Shown here: positions 32,880 through 47,228 of the stretch, one piece after another | Layout: every line of letters begins with the position of its first letter | Numbering within the stretch: position 1 is the first letter of the stretch | Assembly (NCBI GenBank): GCA_037957365.1 | Contig: JARHVA010004904.1 | Location: forward strand, 62,001-126,000 | DNA: 64,000 bases | Reading direction: 5' to 3' | Origin: Torreya grandis | Lineage: Eukaryota; Streptophyta; Pinopsida; Cupressales; Taxaceae | The notes under the pieces: model-generated | What the model saw: only the letters and a program-made list of their open reading frames with translations | What the model was told of the DNA's origin: nothing | Database searches by the model: none | Position numbers and translations under genes: made by a program

Positions 32880-33780
32880 CTTATGCACAAATAGATAAAA
32901 TTAAATAAGGTACTAGTGAGCCTATTAGTGACTATGTACTTCATTACAATACCATGCTTTCCAAAATGACTAATACCTAGGTAGATAATGAATTGCAATA
33001 TATCTTTAGACAAATTTTACTAGTACCTTTAATAATTTTAAATAAATTTATATCATTTAAGAAAATTTGTCATGTAATAAGAGAAAGAAAAGTCAAACTT
33101 ATCACTTTAAACAAGCTCAAATACACATCGACATCTACATCAACTTCTAAAACAAAGTTTCAAAGCAAACCATCTTATACATTTAAGGAAATAGATACTA
33201 TAATGATGTAAATATTACAATCAATGTTATATCTCAATTTTAATTTAGGCCTATTTTATCAAACCAACCAAGAAGGAAATTTTTTAGATTACCACAACCA
33301 CCTCATAAATTTATACAAATGTTACTTGAATGTAATCTCATTACTCTACCTCCACCACTAGAGGTTGACATGAATAGACCTCAAAGTAAATAATTTAATA
33401 CCAATGCATATTGTGATTACCATAAATGCAATGAGAACTCTACCAATATATATTTAAAGCTCAAACACCATATTCAAGCTCTTATCAATAATAATTTCAT
33501 TGAGCTAGGTAATTTTATATAGGAAGTAAAGCCTCAACAAAATCAAAATGTTAAGTTGGAAATTTTTTAGTGATCCATTATCAAACCATGAGGTAAAAAA
33601 TTATAATTTAATAGTGAATCATATGTGTAATTCACACCCATTTCCTAAGGCATATGATCATCCATTAGATTTTATTATTGGTACACTTATTCAAATCTTA
33701 CAACCATGTCTTATGACCACCTTTGATGATATTGAGATAGTGGATGATGATTATGATTTTCATACTTTATGTATATGAGC
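32880..33780 (+). pseudogene. Second gypsy gag remnant (plus strand)
   Basis: Plus strand: EPISDYVLHYNTMLSKMTN and NELQYIFRQILLVPLII resemble the C-terminal half of the retrotransposon gag domain. Then FNTNAYCDYHKCNENSTNIY and LKHHIQALINNNFIEL match the zinc-finger-like gag tail (pattern YC.YH...H.T..C..L...I..LI). The final His and Cys of the finger are replaced. An acidic open stretch ends at 33778 (DDIEIVDDDYDFHTLCI). Stops and frame changes throughout. Confidence 0.6.
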
Positions 33781-33899
33781 ATACATTGATAAAAAACCAT
33801 ACACAATGTATTATCATGAGAATGCATGCAAAATGACATTATTCCATTCATGGGTTAAACACAACATGACATACAAAAAACATCTAAAAATTTCAAAAC

Positions 33900-34200
33900 A
33901 GTCAATGGAAAATAACTAACTACTTTAGGACATAATGTATTACCTCTTTAGGTGGGTCATGTTATATGATCTAATAATTTCTTAGTTATACCATAGAATG
34001 GGGTCTTTGACATGATATTAGGACATTTTTGGTTACATAATATTTGTGTTGTACCTTATACAAAACATAGATGCCTAAAGTACATTCATTACAACTAGGT
34101 CACAATTTCAAGAATTAGACATGATCACCCTTTTAAATATATGGTACCTCCTCCTCCCCATCCACCTATGCAGTGAATCAATACATATATTCAAGAGAAA
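33900..34200 (+). pseudogene. Second gypsy protease C-terminal remnant
   Basis: Plus strand: GVFDMILGHFWLHN, then YTKHRCLKYIHYN, correspond to the C-terminal protease pattern (..D.ILGRPWL....A......CLKF...G). It follows the gag remnant as expected. The active-site Asp could not be located. This is a different subfamily from the protease at 24828. Confidence 0.6.
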
Positions 34201-36551
34201 ATCACATATGCAATTTTTAAACCTATGTAAAATCTTTATATTTAGCTAATTTAGAAAAAAGTGTAAAAGTATTAGAAGTTACCAATGCAAAGACAAACAT
34301 CATATCATAAAAATGTGTTAAGTTCATAAAATACACCATGACATGAAACATATATAAATTTGTGATACATAAAAACAAAAATGTTCCAAAAAGAGAAAAA
34401 CATTTGGAACAACCTTTTATTACTGCTCATTAGATTTCAAAACATCCTAGGTCCCCTAGAGTTACTCCTCCAACATGGGATTACATGAGTAGTGATCCAG
34501 ATTGTTACATTACACCACCTTATGCCTTTTTTGATTTTGATACATCCACATCTAGCACCTTTAATCCATGAAACGTGACCCTTACAGAGTTTACTAAAGA
34601 TCTTTAATATGACTCTCCTCTTGAAGGGATAATTGGTTAATACATTGTAATTTAAAAATTCTAAAAAATAAAAAACATCCAAATAATAAAATAAGAATAT
34701 TTTAAAACCATATATAACTTCTTTATTGATTCATCATGTTATTATTCTACTTTTTCCACATATTATTGATTTGACCAATATTTTAGCCTTTGGCTGCTTA
34801 TGCCTTTTTAGCCTCTTAGCTCTTCTTTTTTACTTTGTTGATCTGAATAATCCAAAACAATGGTATGATACTTTCACCTTTTTACATTTAGCATGTTTTT
34901 TTCTTAATATGAATAGAGCATAATGTATTTTCCATCATAGATAGTATAAACCAGAAATAGTCATGATCAATTATCATTATTGTCCTAAACCCATCAATAC
35001 TTAGTTGAAACATTTTATACATTTAAATCAAATACTGAGAAAATCAAATCCTTAATATATCCAATTTTTCAATACTATATTCATTTTTAGTTTACATAAA
35101 ACTATTATTTATGTAAAATATTTTCTCTATGAGGTCCATTACTCATACATGCATGTTACATATGTTGATAAGTGTAGATTTTATGAGATGAGGATGTAGA
35201 ATCATTCCTCCACATCCACATTATATCTCCAACATGCCTTTCAAATAAAATCCACATATATGGTGGTGGCATCTTAATCATACATGGTTGTGTCATCATA
35301 TTTAGTGCATACTTTACCTTGATAGATATTTTGGATTATTTAGATTCATTTAATTTGTTCTACTTTTAAACCCATGGTTTTGTCTTCTATTCTCTATTTT
35401 TCTTGTTTTAAAATTTAAAAAAAAGTAAAAAAAATACAAATATTTCAAAAATATTTAAAATATTCTAAAAATTCAAAATAAGGACCCAAGCATGATTAGA
35501 CATATATTTTACATCATTTTCATATGTTATTTATCTCATGAATGATAGATAGCATAATCCTTTCTATCACACATGCATTTCACTGGTATTAATGAGTGTT
35601 ATGTAAGACATAAAATTTTTACAAGGACTTAGATGTTATAATAGCTTATACCCAATGGCCATGCCATGTTGGGTGAATCTTATCTAAAGGTTATAATATT
35701 TATAGGTGTTACCATTCTATAATTCCCATAATGTGTTGAGCTATGTACTCTTTGCAAATGTCTTGATAACATCTGTATCTTACATTGTGTACATGGATAT
35801 GATATTATTTATGATATGATCACATTACATATATATGTTATAGACTATATTTATAGTATTATGCTATTACTTGTACTTATTAGATTATAATTTACTTATC
35901 TATTGTGTGTGGCCCTTATCCCTCTTGTGAAAATTTCTTGAGCATCTCTATTATATAATTATTTGGTTTTTGTGAAATTTAAACATGTCCATTTTTGTAT
36001 CCCTTGGCCTTGTTTGTGAAATTTTTTATTATGCAACATTTAAATGTCCCTTGTATGTGGCACTTGAACTTATTGATTGACATTGAGTGACATTGCACTT
36101 TTTCTGTTTGTGTGCTTTTTAAGCTTGTTAAGTTTGATGAGTTCCATGATATATAACATGCACTAACTATTATTTAAAATTTTTATATTACAAAAACTAA
36201 TATGAGCTTAATTGACACATTTATATAGATTCAACACTTTAGGCCTTGTCTTATATGTTATATACATGCTTTGAATGATATATATCTTACTATGATGACA
36301 TACATTTTCACACATGTAATGATATTCAATGATCATCTCTTGATAAACATGATATAGTTAACTTTTCTTTTGAGATGAGTGACTTTCAAGAGACATCCAT
36401 CCCCTTAAAATAGGGGGTTTTTAGTGGGATTTTCATACATTAGATAAGTCTCTATTAGCATAAATCACTTTTATGTATAGAATACAACTTCAAAAAATTT
36501 AAAATAGTTCAAATTTAGTTAATGGTATAAATTATGGGGGCATATGCCATG
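34201..36551 (+). other. Degenerate TatC-type 3' region
   Basis: No assignable domain. The part from about 35700 is a divergent relative of 29700-30250. It ends with the border AAATTATGGGGGCATATG at 36531-36546, directly followed by TatB. Confidence 0.45.
36547..36551. repeat. Target-site duplication CCATG, left copy (TatB)
   Basis: CCATG here and CCATT at 60476-60480 flank the outer LTRs of TatB (4 of 5 bases equal). Confidence 0.65.
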
Positions 36552-37835
<1,284 letters not shown>

Positions 37836-38181
37836 TATGCCCCACTTGAAGCTTATCACATGCCATGTGAGTGCAACATGAGATGGTGCTTCAGGAACAG
37901 AACATGATAACACATAACGTTGATGATAAGTAAAGTGCATTAAGTATCAAATAAGATAAATAAAAATATAGAATTGAAAAACACATACCTTTACTTACCT
38001 TAGTGATGTATATAAAGAAGTAGACTACAAAACAAGCGAAGGTGTCTAATGTGAATAATATTTGGTGAACCTGTGGAAGTTAGTGTAAAAAAAAGCTAAA
38101 AATCAAAATTTTTGGAAGATAGGCATGTAGTAGTGGAAAAGATGATTTACATCATTATGATTCTAGAACATTTTACCATAA
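37836..38181 (-). repeat. Duplicated TatB internal end between two LTRs
   Basis: 346 bp aligning with 39372-39715, beginning TATGCCCCACT..AGCT.ATCAC in both. Confidence 0.88.
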
Positions 38182-39371
38182 TGTATGCAATCAAAAAATC
38201 ATCATGTCTATAAATCAATCCTAAATTGGAGAAGATAGATCATACCATACACTTCTGATTAGGGACACATTTGTTAAGTGGGAACATGACTAATATGGGG
38301 ATCTACTAGACTTGATTAAGCGATATATTATTGTAATAAACTATGATAGGGATGGTTAAAAAGCCTCTAATTAAGAAAAATCACATAATAACCCTAAGGG
38401 AGTCCTGAGTTTTGATATCTCATTAAACTAATAACAAGTAAAGTAAATCTAATATAGTTCTCACCAAAGCTTGTGGCATAAATTGGGGGTTATAAACAAT
38501 AAAATTAACATGCATAGAAGACATATACTCATGTAACTATATACAAAATCTTAATGCATGAAAGATAAGTACAAATGTATATCTAGCTACTCTTACAAAG
38601 GAGGAACATAGTTAAGAATACTTACCTTTGAAAATGAATCCATCGAGCCTTAATCTCTCCCTTGGCCAAGGTGCTTCACAAGAGGTTGTTGTGGTATGTA
38701 AGGATGACAAAGACAAATTAGCTCTAGGATACTCAACCTATCAATACATCTAAAAGAATTCTCTACAAGACAATATTTATATCTTTAAAGAAATCATGAA
38801 TCCCTAAGCTTTCTCCATAAGTAGAATGGTGAATAAGCAAATGCGCAATAGCTCTTACTTCTTCTCTTCTATAAATAATGGAAAAATGAACTTGTATACA
38901 GAGGTGGATTTGACCCTAAACCCTTCCAAAAATCCTAGCTAACTAGGTTGACCTAGTTGACCTAGCATAATTTTAGACAATTATTCATTAGGTCATGAAC
39001 TAGGTCGGCTAAAGGCCAAACTAGTTCCTAAGTGAAAATCACCTAAAACTATATAGGGTTGACCTAGTTGACCTAGTAAAATTGACTGACAAAAGGGGAT
39101 TAAGGTGAGGAAAAGGAGGATAAAATGTAAAAAATAATTATAAAGGGTAAAATATAGAATCAAAATCTTATGGATAATGTTTATAGGAGACAAGTGTGTA
39201 GATAACAAGTGGAAAAAGGGACAACAATCCTGTGAAGCACCAATGGTCTGCCCATCCTTTTCCTACTGTACCCCTTAAGGTATGCACTTAGAGAGATTGA
39301 GAATAAATGGGTTCTTACAAGATAAAAAGTGTTAGTAATTGATAAAAATTTAAAAATACTATGTGTATACA
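38182..39371 (-). repeat. TatB middle LTR
   Basis: 1190 bp, TGTATGCAATC to TGTGTATACA. Contains AGGTTGACCTAGTTGACCTA at about 38945-38966 and again near 39057-39079. Confidence 0.92.
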
Positions 39372-40600
39372 TATGCCCCACTCAAAGCTCATCACGTATC
39401 ACATGAGTGCAACATATGATGGTGCTTCATGAATAGAACATAATAACACATAATGCTAATGCTAAGTAAAGTACAATTTAAAAAAATAAGATAAATGAAA
39501 TAATAGAATTGAAAAACACATAACTTTACTTACCTTAGTTTTGTATATAAATAAATATACTACAATAAAATTGAAGGTTTCTAATGTGAAGAGCAATAGG
39601 TGAACCTATAGAAGTTAGTGCAAAAAAAGCCAAAAATCAAAAGTTTTGGAAGATAGGCATATAGTAGTAGAAAAGGTTATTTAGGTCATCATGGTTATAG
39701 AACATTTTATGGTTCAAAAAATGGAGTAGTAAAAAAAAAGATAGAGGCAAAACAATGAATCTGATGGAAAAGATTTGAAAGATTAAGATTTTTGAAAAGA
39801 AAGTTTAAATAAGGTCAAAGGGAAGTCATTTGATATTTTTGACTAGTGAAGGAGAGAAAAAGATCTCTTAAAAATAAAGTGAGCTAAGATGGAGAGGATA
39901 AAATAGGTGAGATGAGAGGGACCCCCAACAGTAGCATCAGGTGCATTACAAGTAGGCAACTGAGAATTTCAAACTAGTTTTTTAATATTTTAATGATTTT
40001 AAGTGTATTTTTAGTTATTTGTAATTTAACTCATTTTTAGACATCAAAATGAACCCAAAAAAGATGATAAGGGTAGAAAAACCATTTAGGGAAATGGGTT
40101 TTAAGGGTTTGGGGAATAAATGAAGGCATTTTTTTGAAAAATGTAAGGGGTCAGCAAGTAAAAACAACTAGGTCAACCTAGTCAACCTAGTAGGTGAAAA
40201 TTGGTAAAATCCATACTATTGACCTAGTAGGTATGTGCTGACATAGTTTGTTTTCTAGATTGTTGACCCAGTATAAAAAATCATCATGATAAATCTGCAC
40301 TAAGAGGGGAAAGATAAAGGGGTTGACTTATTTTGTGAAGTTAATTGAGTTAAAAAGAGGGAAATGTTAGTTAAACTAGTGTTTGACCAATGGACCAAAA
40401 TAGTATGAAAATGCATGCAAAAGGCTAAAAGAGTGCTAGAATGGCCCATAATGACATACTAAGGGATAAAAGGGTAAGTAGGTTAAAAATAGGTTTAATT
40501 AATTAAAAATAAATAAATTAAAGCAAATTAGGCCATTTATAGATTAAATTTTTCAAAAAATAATATATTTTTATTATACATGACATGGAGGATGTAATAC
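39372..40600 (-). other. TatB 3' non-coding region next to the LTR
   Basis: No coding signal. Contains a W-box-like cluster at about 40165-40335 (AGGTCAACCTAGTCAACCTA). Its first 345 bp are duplicated at 37836-38181. Confidence 0.6.
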
Positions 40601-42620
40601 ATCTTTTGTTATTTTATGGTTGTAGGGGCATCCTAGATTTTGGTGCTTGGTGGATGTATCATGGCTTCCAAACTTACTAGAGTGCTTGTCTATTGAGGAT
40701 AGAGCTAGATTGATCTCATTAGACCTAGGAGGCAGAGTAGACATGTGTAAGATACCACTTAGTTCAGATTTGTAAGTCATGTTCTTGGGAGCCTGAGAAT
40801 GATTGACTAACACCTTTAGGTAGGAGGTGGAGGGGGATACCATAGAGGTGGGTATCACCTTAGAGGATGTGCATGCTATCCTAAGATTACCCATATAAGG
40901 TAATACCTTGGTCATAGGGGTATCATATAGTGATGAGGAGAGGAGAGCCCTAGCTATATGGGTGACAAGCTTAGAGACAATACACCCTAATTTGGGAGTT
41001 AGTTTATTTGATGTTTATATTTCATTGATTTCAAACATATAAAAAGTAGTGATAAGGCTTGTGATAGTATGAGTGCTATGTCACAAGTCATATGACAAAG
41101 TAACACTATATGTGATAGCCTTATGCTAGATGATACTAGAATATAGGGTGTTATATGACTTAGAATCTATCATATGGGTACATTTCATGTATGACATGTA
41201 TGAAGTGTTATCTAAAGGGAAGAAGTCAATATGATCGATTATATTATTGATGACATGGATATACAAGAGGTTTCTCATATATCATCTAGCTAGGTTGCCT
41301 CATGTGGTCGATGATATGTTACCTTAGGTTTAGAGATGGAGACAGGACTAGGTAGCTTGTGTTATGACCCACATGTCATCACTATAGATAATGAGATGAT
41401 TAGATATTATATGGTAGCCATATGAGCACATCACTATGATATGGCCTAGCTAGGTGATAGTGGTACCAACTTTGACATGGATAGAGGTAATAAAGCACTA
41501 TATTTGGTAGACAAAGCCACATCTAGTGGCATGTGTACTAAGGTAGATGGATTACCTCACCCGATGATGCTAATAGTGGTACCCACATTTTGGGCCTGAC
41601 ATATGAGAGAGACATGGGGGAAAGGAGGACTAGGGCTAAAAATTATTAGGCTAGACCTCAAACCACATTTTGAGAGACTATGGACTAGTCAAGCATAATA
41701 GGCAGTAGAGTAGGAAGAGATGGATGTAGAAGGAGTACTAAAGGGACCACTACCAGTACCAAAACAACAGGAATAATGACCATTGAGGACATGATGTCGA
41801 TGGAGGTAGTAGGAATAGGAGAGAGTAGAGACATTAAACATCTTAGATGACCCATTAGATGGGACAAGTTAGAGTTGGGATATAAAGAGACCATTCAAGC
41901 ATAGCCTAAGATGGGTACAAGTGGTGACTCTAAGATTTTTGTTTAGGTGGTGACCTATAAATGAGTTTCTTAGAGGACGTATTGATGAGGAGACCCTGCT
42001 TGATGGGCACATAGATGGCAAGATAATAGTGGATGACACACAGACATGTAATAAAAGATGGTTAAATTTTTACTTAAGTTTATTTGAGATAAACTAAAGA
42101 TAGATAGATTTTAAGATATATCAATGATCTAATATCTATCTAGTTTGGTTTTTACAGGTGTGGTAGAAGATGAGGAGACCAAATGGGGGTCCTTAGTGAG
42201 GGGATCACTCCATAATATCCTAAATGAGATGCTAATGCCATATAACCTTGCTACACTAGAGGATCTTGGGGTACCATTTGCCGTAACTCAGGTGAGATAG
42301 TTTAGATTCGATGAAGAGGTCATGAGGTAGTTGTGAGTGTATAGAGAAGGGATACAACCACTAACAGAGGTGAGTGTAGGAGAGGCATAAGAATGGTAGG
42401 TCCTAGTTGAGGAGAGAGTTGTACATCTAGCCACCATGACATATATAGGATAGGTACATGCCTAGGAGAGAGTGACACATGTAGTGACCCTATCATATAT
42501 GACACCGGTACAGGAGTAGGAGAGACTGATACATCTAGTAACCCTGGCCCAATTGGCATAGGTACAAGATCAAGTGGATCATCTACAAGGGTAGGTATCA
42601 AGAGTGAGATATTTTATGGC
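40600..42620 (+). pseudogene. Plant mobile domain (PMD) protein remnant, antisense within TatB
   Basis: Plus strand, one phase from about 40629 to 41700 with many stops but no obvious frameshift. Recognisable parts: LLECLSIEDRARLISLDLGG, then GDTIEVGITLEDVHAILRLPI, close to the PMD signature (..MTITLEDV..L.GLPI.G). Later LDIIW, stop, PYEHITMIWPS, and KPHLVACVLR with ILRDYGLVKHNRQ resemble the C-terminal PMD block (..FIW.PY.., ..VPLI..., ..RVLRQFG..Q.IP). PMD proteins (MAIN/MAIL family) are plant proteins also found in transposons. A later segment in another phase (42400-42600) has three repeats of about 19 codons. Antisense accessory frames near the 3' LTR are known for Tat elements. Confidence 0.6.
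42390..42600 (+). repeat. Three tandem ~57-60 bp units at the end of the PMD remnant
   Basis: Units start AGGAGAGAGT or AGGAGAGACT and contain ACATCTAG or ACATGTAG followed by ACC. Translated they give ERV.H..TL..-like repeats. Confidence 0.7.
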
Positions 42621-45090
42621 CTTTTTACAACATTTTATTTAGAGGAGTCAGACTAAGGCATCTATGGGTAGCATGGCTAGGCCATGAGATGGGTAGGATG
42701 GGGCCCAACCATAGAGCTGGAACATTGTATATAGTTGTATTATTGTATGAAAACTCATGATATATATAGAGATGTCTCATTTTGGTAGTTGAGTGCTAAT
42801 TGTATATGTTTGCATTATGGTTTTGGTTTTAAATGCTTATATATATATTTATTGCTAGCACATGTATTTAGCTTTTTATTATATATGCTATGGAAAATAT
42901 ATGATTTGTGGTTTATTTTCTATCATTATGTAGAACACATGCATGGTTAAGAAGAAACAAGAAAAAAGGACTTGGGTAAAATATAATCAACCAAAAATGT
43001 ACTACATAATATTTCACATTGGGAAATGTGTAATAACAAGAAAATGACTAATTATAAAGAACCAAAGAGGTGGTAAACAAGATGGTAAAAAGTTTAGTTT
43101 TAAACCAAGAGAAAAATTAGCACCAAATTAAAACAAGTAAATTCACACTAAATCACATCTAGAAGTATGAAAATAATGTAATAAAGTGGAAAGCACATGA
43201 AATAAAAATGGTATAAAAAAAAAATCAATTAATTCATTCAATCATACTAAATCATTTTGGGAAGTATAAGAGAAAAACAAAATTGGCAAAATTTGGTCTT
43301 AAATTTATCACACCAATTCAAGTTGGAAAGTATGAAAAATTCAATAAATGGTTGGATTCTTACATGCAATCAAAAAATAAGAAGATAAAAGCAAAATATA
43401 AATAAATTAATCATAAAACATACTAAATCAAGTTAGGAAGTATTTCAATGATGTGTAACTTCATAATCGATCACATCTTATCTCATATTTGACACAAGTA
43501 ATTTTGATTGTGACTTGGATTATTAGAAAATTTTGTGAGGAAGGATAGGTACTATCCATGGTCTTACACTAAAAATCACAAAGGGAACACTAATAAGCTG
43601 GAATAAATGTGAAAATATAGTAACAAAGGATGTTGGTAATAGGAATGTGAAATTATGCTAATTTATGAGTAAGGCTGTCTTATTCATAGTCTTACAATAC
43701 AACTCTCAAATGGAGTCCCTATGGAAGTGATCAATGAACAAAATAATATTTTTAAAAAGGAAATATGAGAATGTAGGGAATGCAAAAATCATAACTTAGC
43801 TGTCTTATGAGAAGACCTTAGGAAACAAAAGGCATACTAAGGACATGAGAAGACACTAAGTGATTAGTGACCATCAATGTAAAAAGGAAACCTATTTGCT
43901 ATAGACACAAAACTTTGTAGGTGAATAAGCATCATAATAAGATCAACTCATAAAGGTAGATTAGAAAAAGAAAAGTAAAATGGAGCTACCTTCCCATGAT
44001 GTGTTACCCATTCCTTAGGATCCTTTATAAAGCTATCAGTCTACTACCAAGATTGGGTACTTGTATGAGAAATTAGGTAGCACTAAAAGATTTTTTTATT
44101 CTCCTTTTTTAATCTACTATCCTACCACACCCTAATAGACCTTAGCTCTATCATGAGGCCAACTATGGAGTTTGAGATTTGAATAGAAGAAGGAGATGTG
44201 ATTTGAATCATGTCTTTTAGTATGATTTAACTTTTAATAATTTTGAATGTTTTTGCCTTTTGTTATCATGGACTTCTATTAAATGATTTGGATTTTGAAT
44301 GTTTTTAAGGATTTTAAGATTCCTCCTCCATATAGACTTGGAATGACCAATCATGAGAGATAGAGTGATACATATGAATGAGATGTAGGCTTAGGTTAAA
44401 GGAAGCTAAGTGACCAAAGAAAAAACTAACTAGAATGCTTAGGCTTAACAATTAACCATAATGTTATATCAAGTCTCAACCATGTATATGCTTAGTTTTC
44501 AACAAAGGAATAAAGAGAATAAAGGAAAACCAAAATGGACCGAAAGGAGAATATAATGAGATTAATTATTTGTTAGCTAATCACATGGTAAAGATTAAAT
44601 GACTAAGGGGAACCATGTGTGTATAACCAAGTCACAATGATAATTAGCCATGAAAAATAGATATAAGAAAGCAAAAAATCATGAAAATATAACAAGGGAG
44701 TTTAAAAAAAATAAAATCAAGAATAAAAAGAAGGCAATGATAAAGAAGATATCCATAAGCAAAAATAAATGACATAATAAGCAATGTAAAGTGTAAAAGT
44801 AAAGTCACCATGTAAGATAAATAATAATTTGACATAATGTCAAATGATATAATAAATAGATAAAGATAATATTGGAACACACATCTAATCCAAATGAAAA
44901 TGTAAATAACACCATGCATGTATTTAAAATACTGATAGATTTGCCCACACACATTATCTAGAACATCTGATAGATCTTTATGAAGTTGGAAGAAAACTAA
45001 AACTAATGTCTCATTTATATTTATTAAAAATTGGGAAAATACTTCTCATCTAATCTCCTCAATATAAAAGTTAGGAATGTTGGATGGATC
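42620..45090 (-). other. TatB 3' non-coding region
   Basis: AT-rich, aligned in blocks with TatA 9700-11700 (for example 43990-44180 with 10550-10740). In TatA this region follows integrase directly. Here it follows gag/protease-type sequence, so RT-RNase H-integrase is missing. An open minus-strand stretch 44952-44644 is AT-rich and hydrophobic, without a recognisable domain. Confidence 0.55.
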
Positions 45091-46100
45091 ATGTTAAGGA
45101 GGGCTATCAGGCAAGGGATTCTTAGAAGAATGCATGGGAGTAGAATCTATGGGAGATGCAAGAATTACCAGTGAAAAAGGATCCATAGGTGAGGGACTTA
45201 TAGGTGGAGAAGCATCCATAGGTGAGGGAAGGTTCATAGGTGAAGGATTCATAACTAGAGAAATAGGAGGTGAAAAAGGGACCACAGGAGGGGATGAAAC
45301 CATAAGAGGTGGAACCATGGGAGAAGAAGGGAATCTTTATTGTGAGAATGACCTGTGGGAGGTATGAAATAAGGTTTAGGAATAGCTATAAGGTGATGTT
45401 TAAAATGTTGTTGAAGAATGCGGCAACAAATGGTGTGATGGGTGTCATATTGGTGCCAAAGATAATACATCTCTCCATACTTAGGCATATACTCAGGTAG
45501 TACCTTCGGGGGAGGTATGACTTTGTTTGAAGATTAATAAGTAGAAGGACACAAAGTATTAATATATTTTTGTAGCTTATGAAAATTCATGGATGAAAGA
45601 TTATTTGTGTCATAGAAGCAACATATATGAATGTGAGTAGGCTTAGTAAAAGTACTCATAGGAGGAGGTATAACAAGAATAAAAGGAGCTTAGGAAGGCT
45701 CATCAGCGCATTTAGTGGGGAAAAAAGCCATCTAAGGTAAAGAAATCAAATCATCACCAAGATAAGGTGATGGTGGGGAAGGAATGAGATTAGGCTTAAT
45801 GAAAGGAATAATGGGATCAGAAGTATGGAAAGACCCAACTAGAGTAGGAGCAAAAATGGTCTGAACTATATAAAGAGAAAAAATGGGCTCAATTATAGAG
45901 AGATCTACTAAGGGAGGGGTAGGGTCTATAAAATTTTGAATAAGGGTTGCATGCATCTCAAGGATAATTAGGCTATAGGGGTCAGGGTACCTAGTAAAAA
46001 AGTAAGGCCTAGTCATAACATGATCCACGAGCATACTCCTATGAGGTTTTTCAAAAAATGAAGGTGTCAGCAGCATCAATACCCTATGATAGAGAATAAA
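45090..46100 (-). pseudogene. TatB Pro-rich segment downstream of protease
   Basis: Minus strand: an open stretch of 115 codons (46079-45732) with PTPPLVDLSIIEPIFSLYIV. Then WHQYDTHHTICCRILQQHFK at about 45460-45400, which faintly resembles a gag zinc-finger tail. Then a Pro/Ser/Met-rich repeat (PSPMD..SPP, 45318-45094) matched in DNA by 18-24 bp units around GGTGAGGGA. Function unknown; position is where RT should begin. Confidence 0.4.
45130..45310. repeat. Short tandem repeat, GGTGAGGGA/GGTGAAGGA units
   Basis: Irregular units of about 18-24 bp containing CATAGGTGAGGGA or TATAGGTGGAGAA. Confidence 0.6.
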
Positions 46101-46699
46101 AATACTAAAATTAGGAGCTATAAATGATGGAATATGGGAATATATATGAAAATACTAAAGCAAAGAAGAATGATAATGGATAATCTCAGCATCATGGTCC
46201 TAAACAAGACCACCTAAGAATAGATCATCTAAGGTATAACCATCATCATAGTCAGGTGTATGAAGATCAATGATGCACATAGGGATGAATTTGTTATCAA
46301 ATTAAGTGTGATTAATGGAATGTTGAGTCTTAGTAAATATAATTAGGATATCATCACAAGGTGGTTTGTGAAAATGAGTCTACAAAGAAGTAGGAAGCTA
46401 AGAGATGAGATGAGGTGAGAGATCAATTTTTTTAATCTTTAGGTTGATCTCATCAAGTTCATGATCATAAGAATCTAGGAGGTTAGGGGGAATATAACCA
46501 ATGATTTTGGGATGATCATTATAACCTTGAGTGGAATTAATGGTAAAGTTAAATCATTACGACTCATAAAATGGAAAACTAGGCAAAGGTTTAAGAGTAG
46601 GAATCTTGAAGACACCATAGTCTTAGAGTTATTCAAAATTCTAAGGGTTAGTATCACCCTAAATCCTATAGATGGCTCCATTTTGAGGAAATTTAGTTC

Positions 46700-47228
46700 A
46701 TTTATAGGTGGAAGAAGTAATATCTCTCATACAGTGAGTTCACTACGTACCAAACAAGGTGTTATAATATAGAGGAAAATTAAAGATCATCACCTTAACA
46801 TGAACGGTGACAGGAGGGATGGTAATGGGAAGAAACACACAAAATAAAGGAGGCATTTTCCTTAAATCATATCCTTGACATGTTTTACATGTGTATTTTA
46901 GATTGCATTTAGAATATCTAAGGGTTTTGATAAAACCAAGAGAGGTAACATAGGTGATGGAACCATCATCAATTAAGGCATGCTTGACTTGGATATTGCC
47001 AATTTTAACACTAATGAATAGAGGAGGATCATCCACACAAAGAAGAATCTCATTGAGAATCATAGAAGTGATAGGAAATTTTAAGGAAATAAAAGTGTCC
47101 ATTGTTTCATCAACATGGATGGACATCTCTTCACATTGTTTTAATATGCTATATTTAGATCTAGATAAGGTTGCTTTGCATCCTACTAGAGGAGGATGAG
47201 GGATGTTAATTTTGAATAAGAGTTGCAT
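46700..47228 (-). pseudogene. TatB aspartic protease
   Basis: Open minus-strand stretch of 161 codons (47228-46743). FISVKIGNIQVKHALIDDGS followed by ITYVTSLGF corresponds to the Tat protease active-site region (..VLIDGGSS.N), here DDGSI. The end FPLYYNTLFGT matches the YN.LLG motif; sequence beyond the stop continues as ITSSTYK, like the PSSLHQ.LK block. It is the longest open stretch in TatB. Confidence 0.72.

Noticed and set aside
41685..42601. Minus-strand Pro/Val-rich open stretches in the PMD region as genes
   Set aside because: They are shadows of the plus-strand PMD remnant and its tandem repeat.
44644..44952. Hydrophobic 102-codon minus-strand stretch as a membrane protein
   Set aside because: Composition follows from AT-rich DNA (many Ile, Phe, Tyr) and it lies in the Tat 3' non-coding region.
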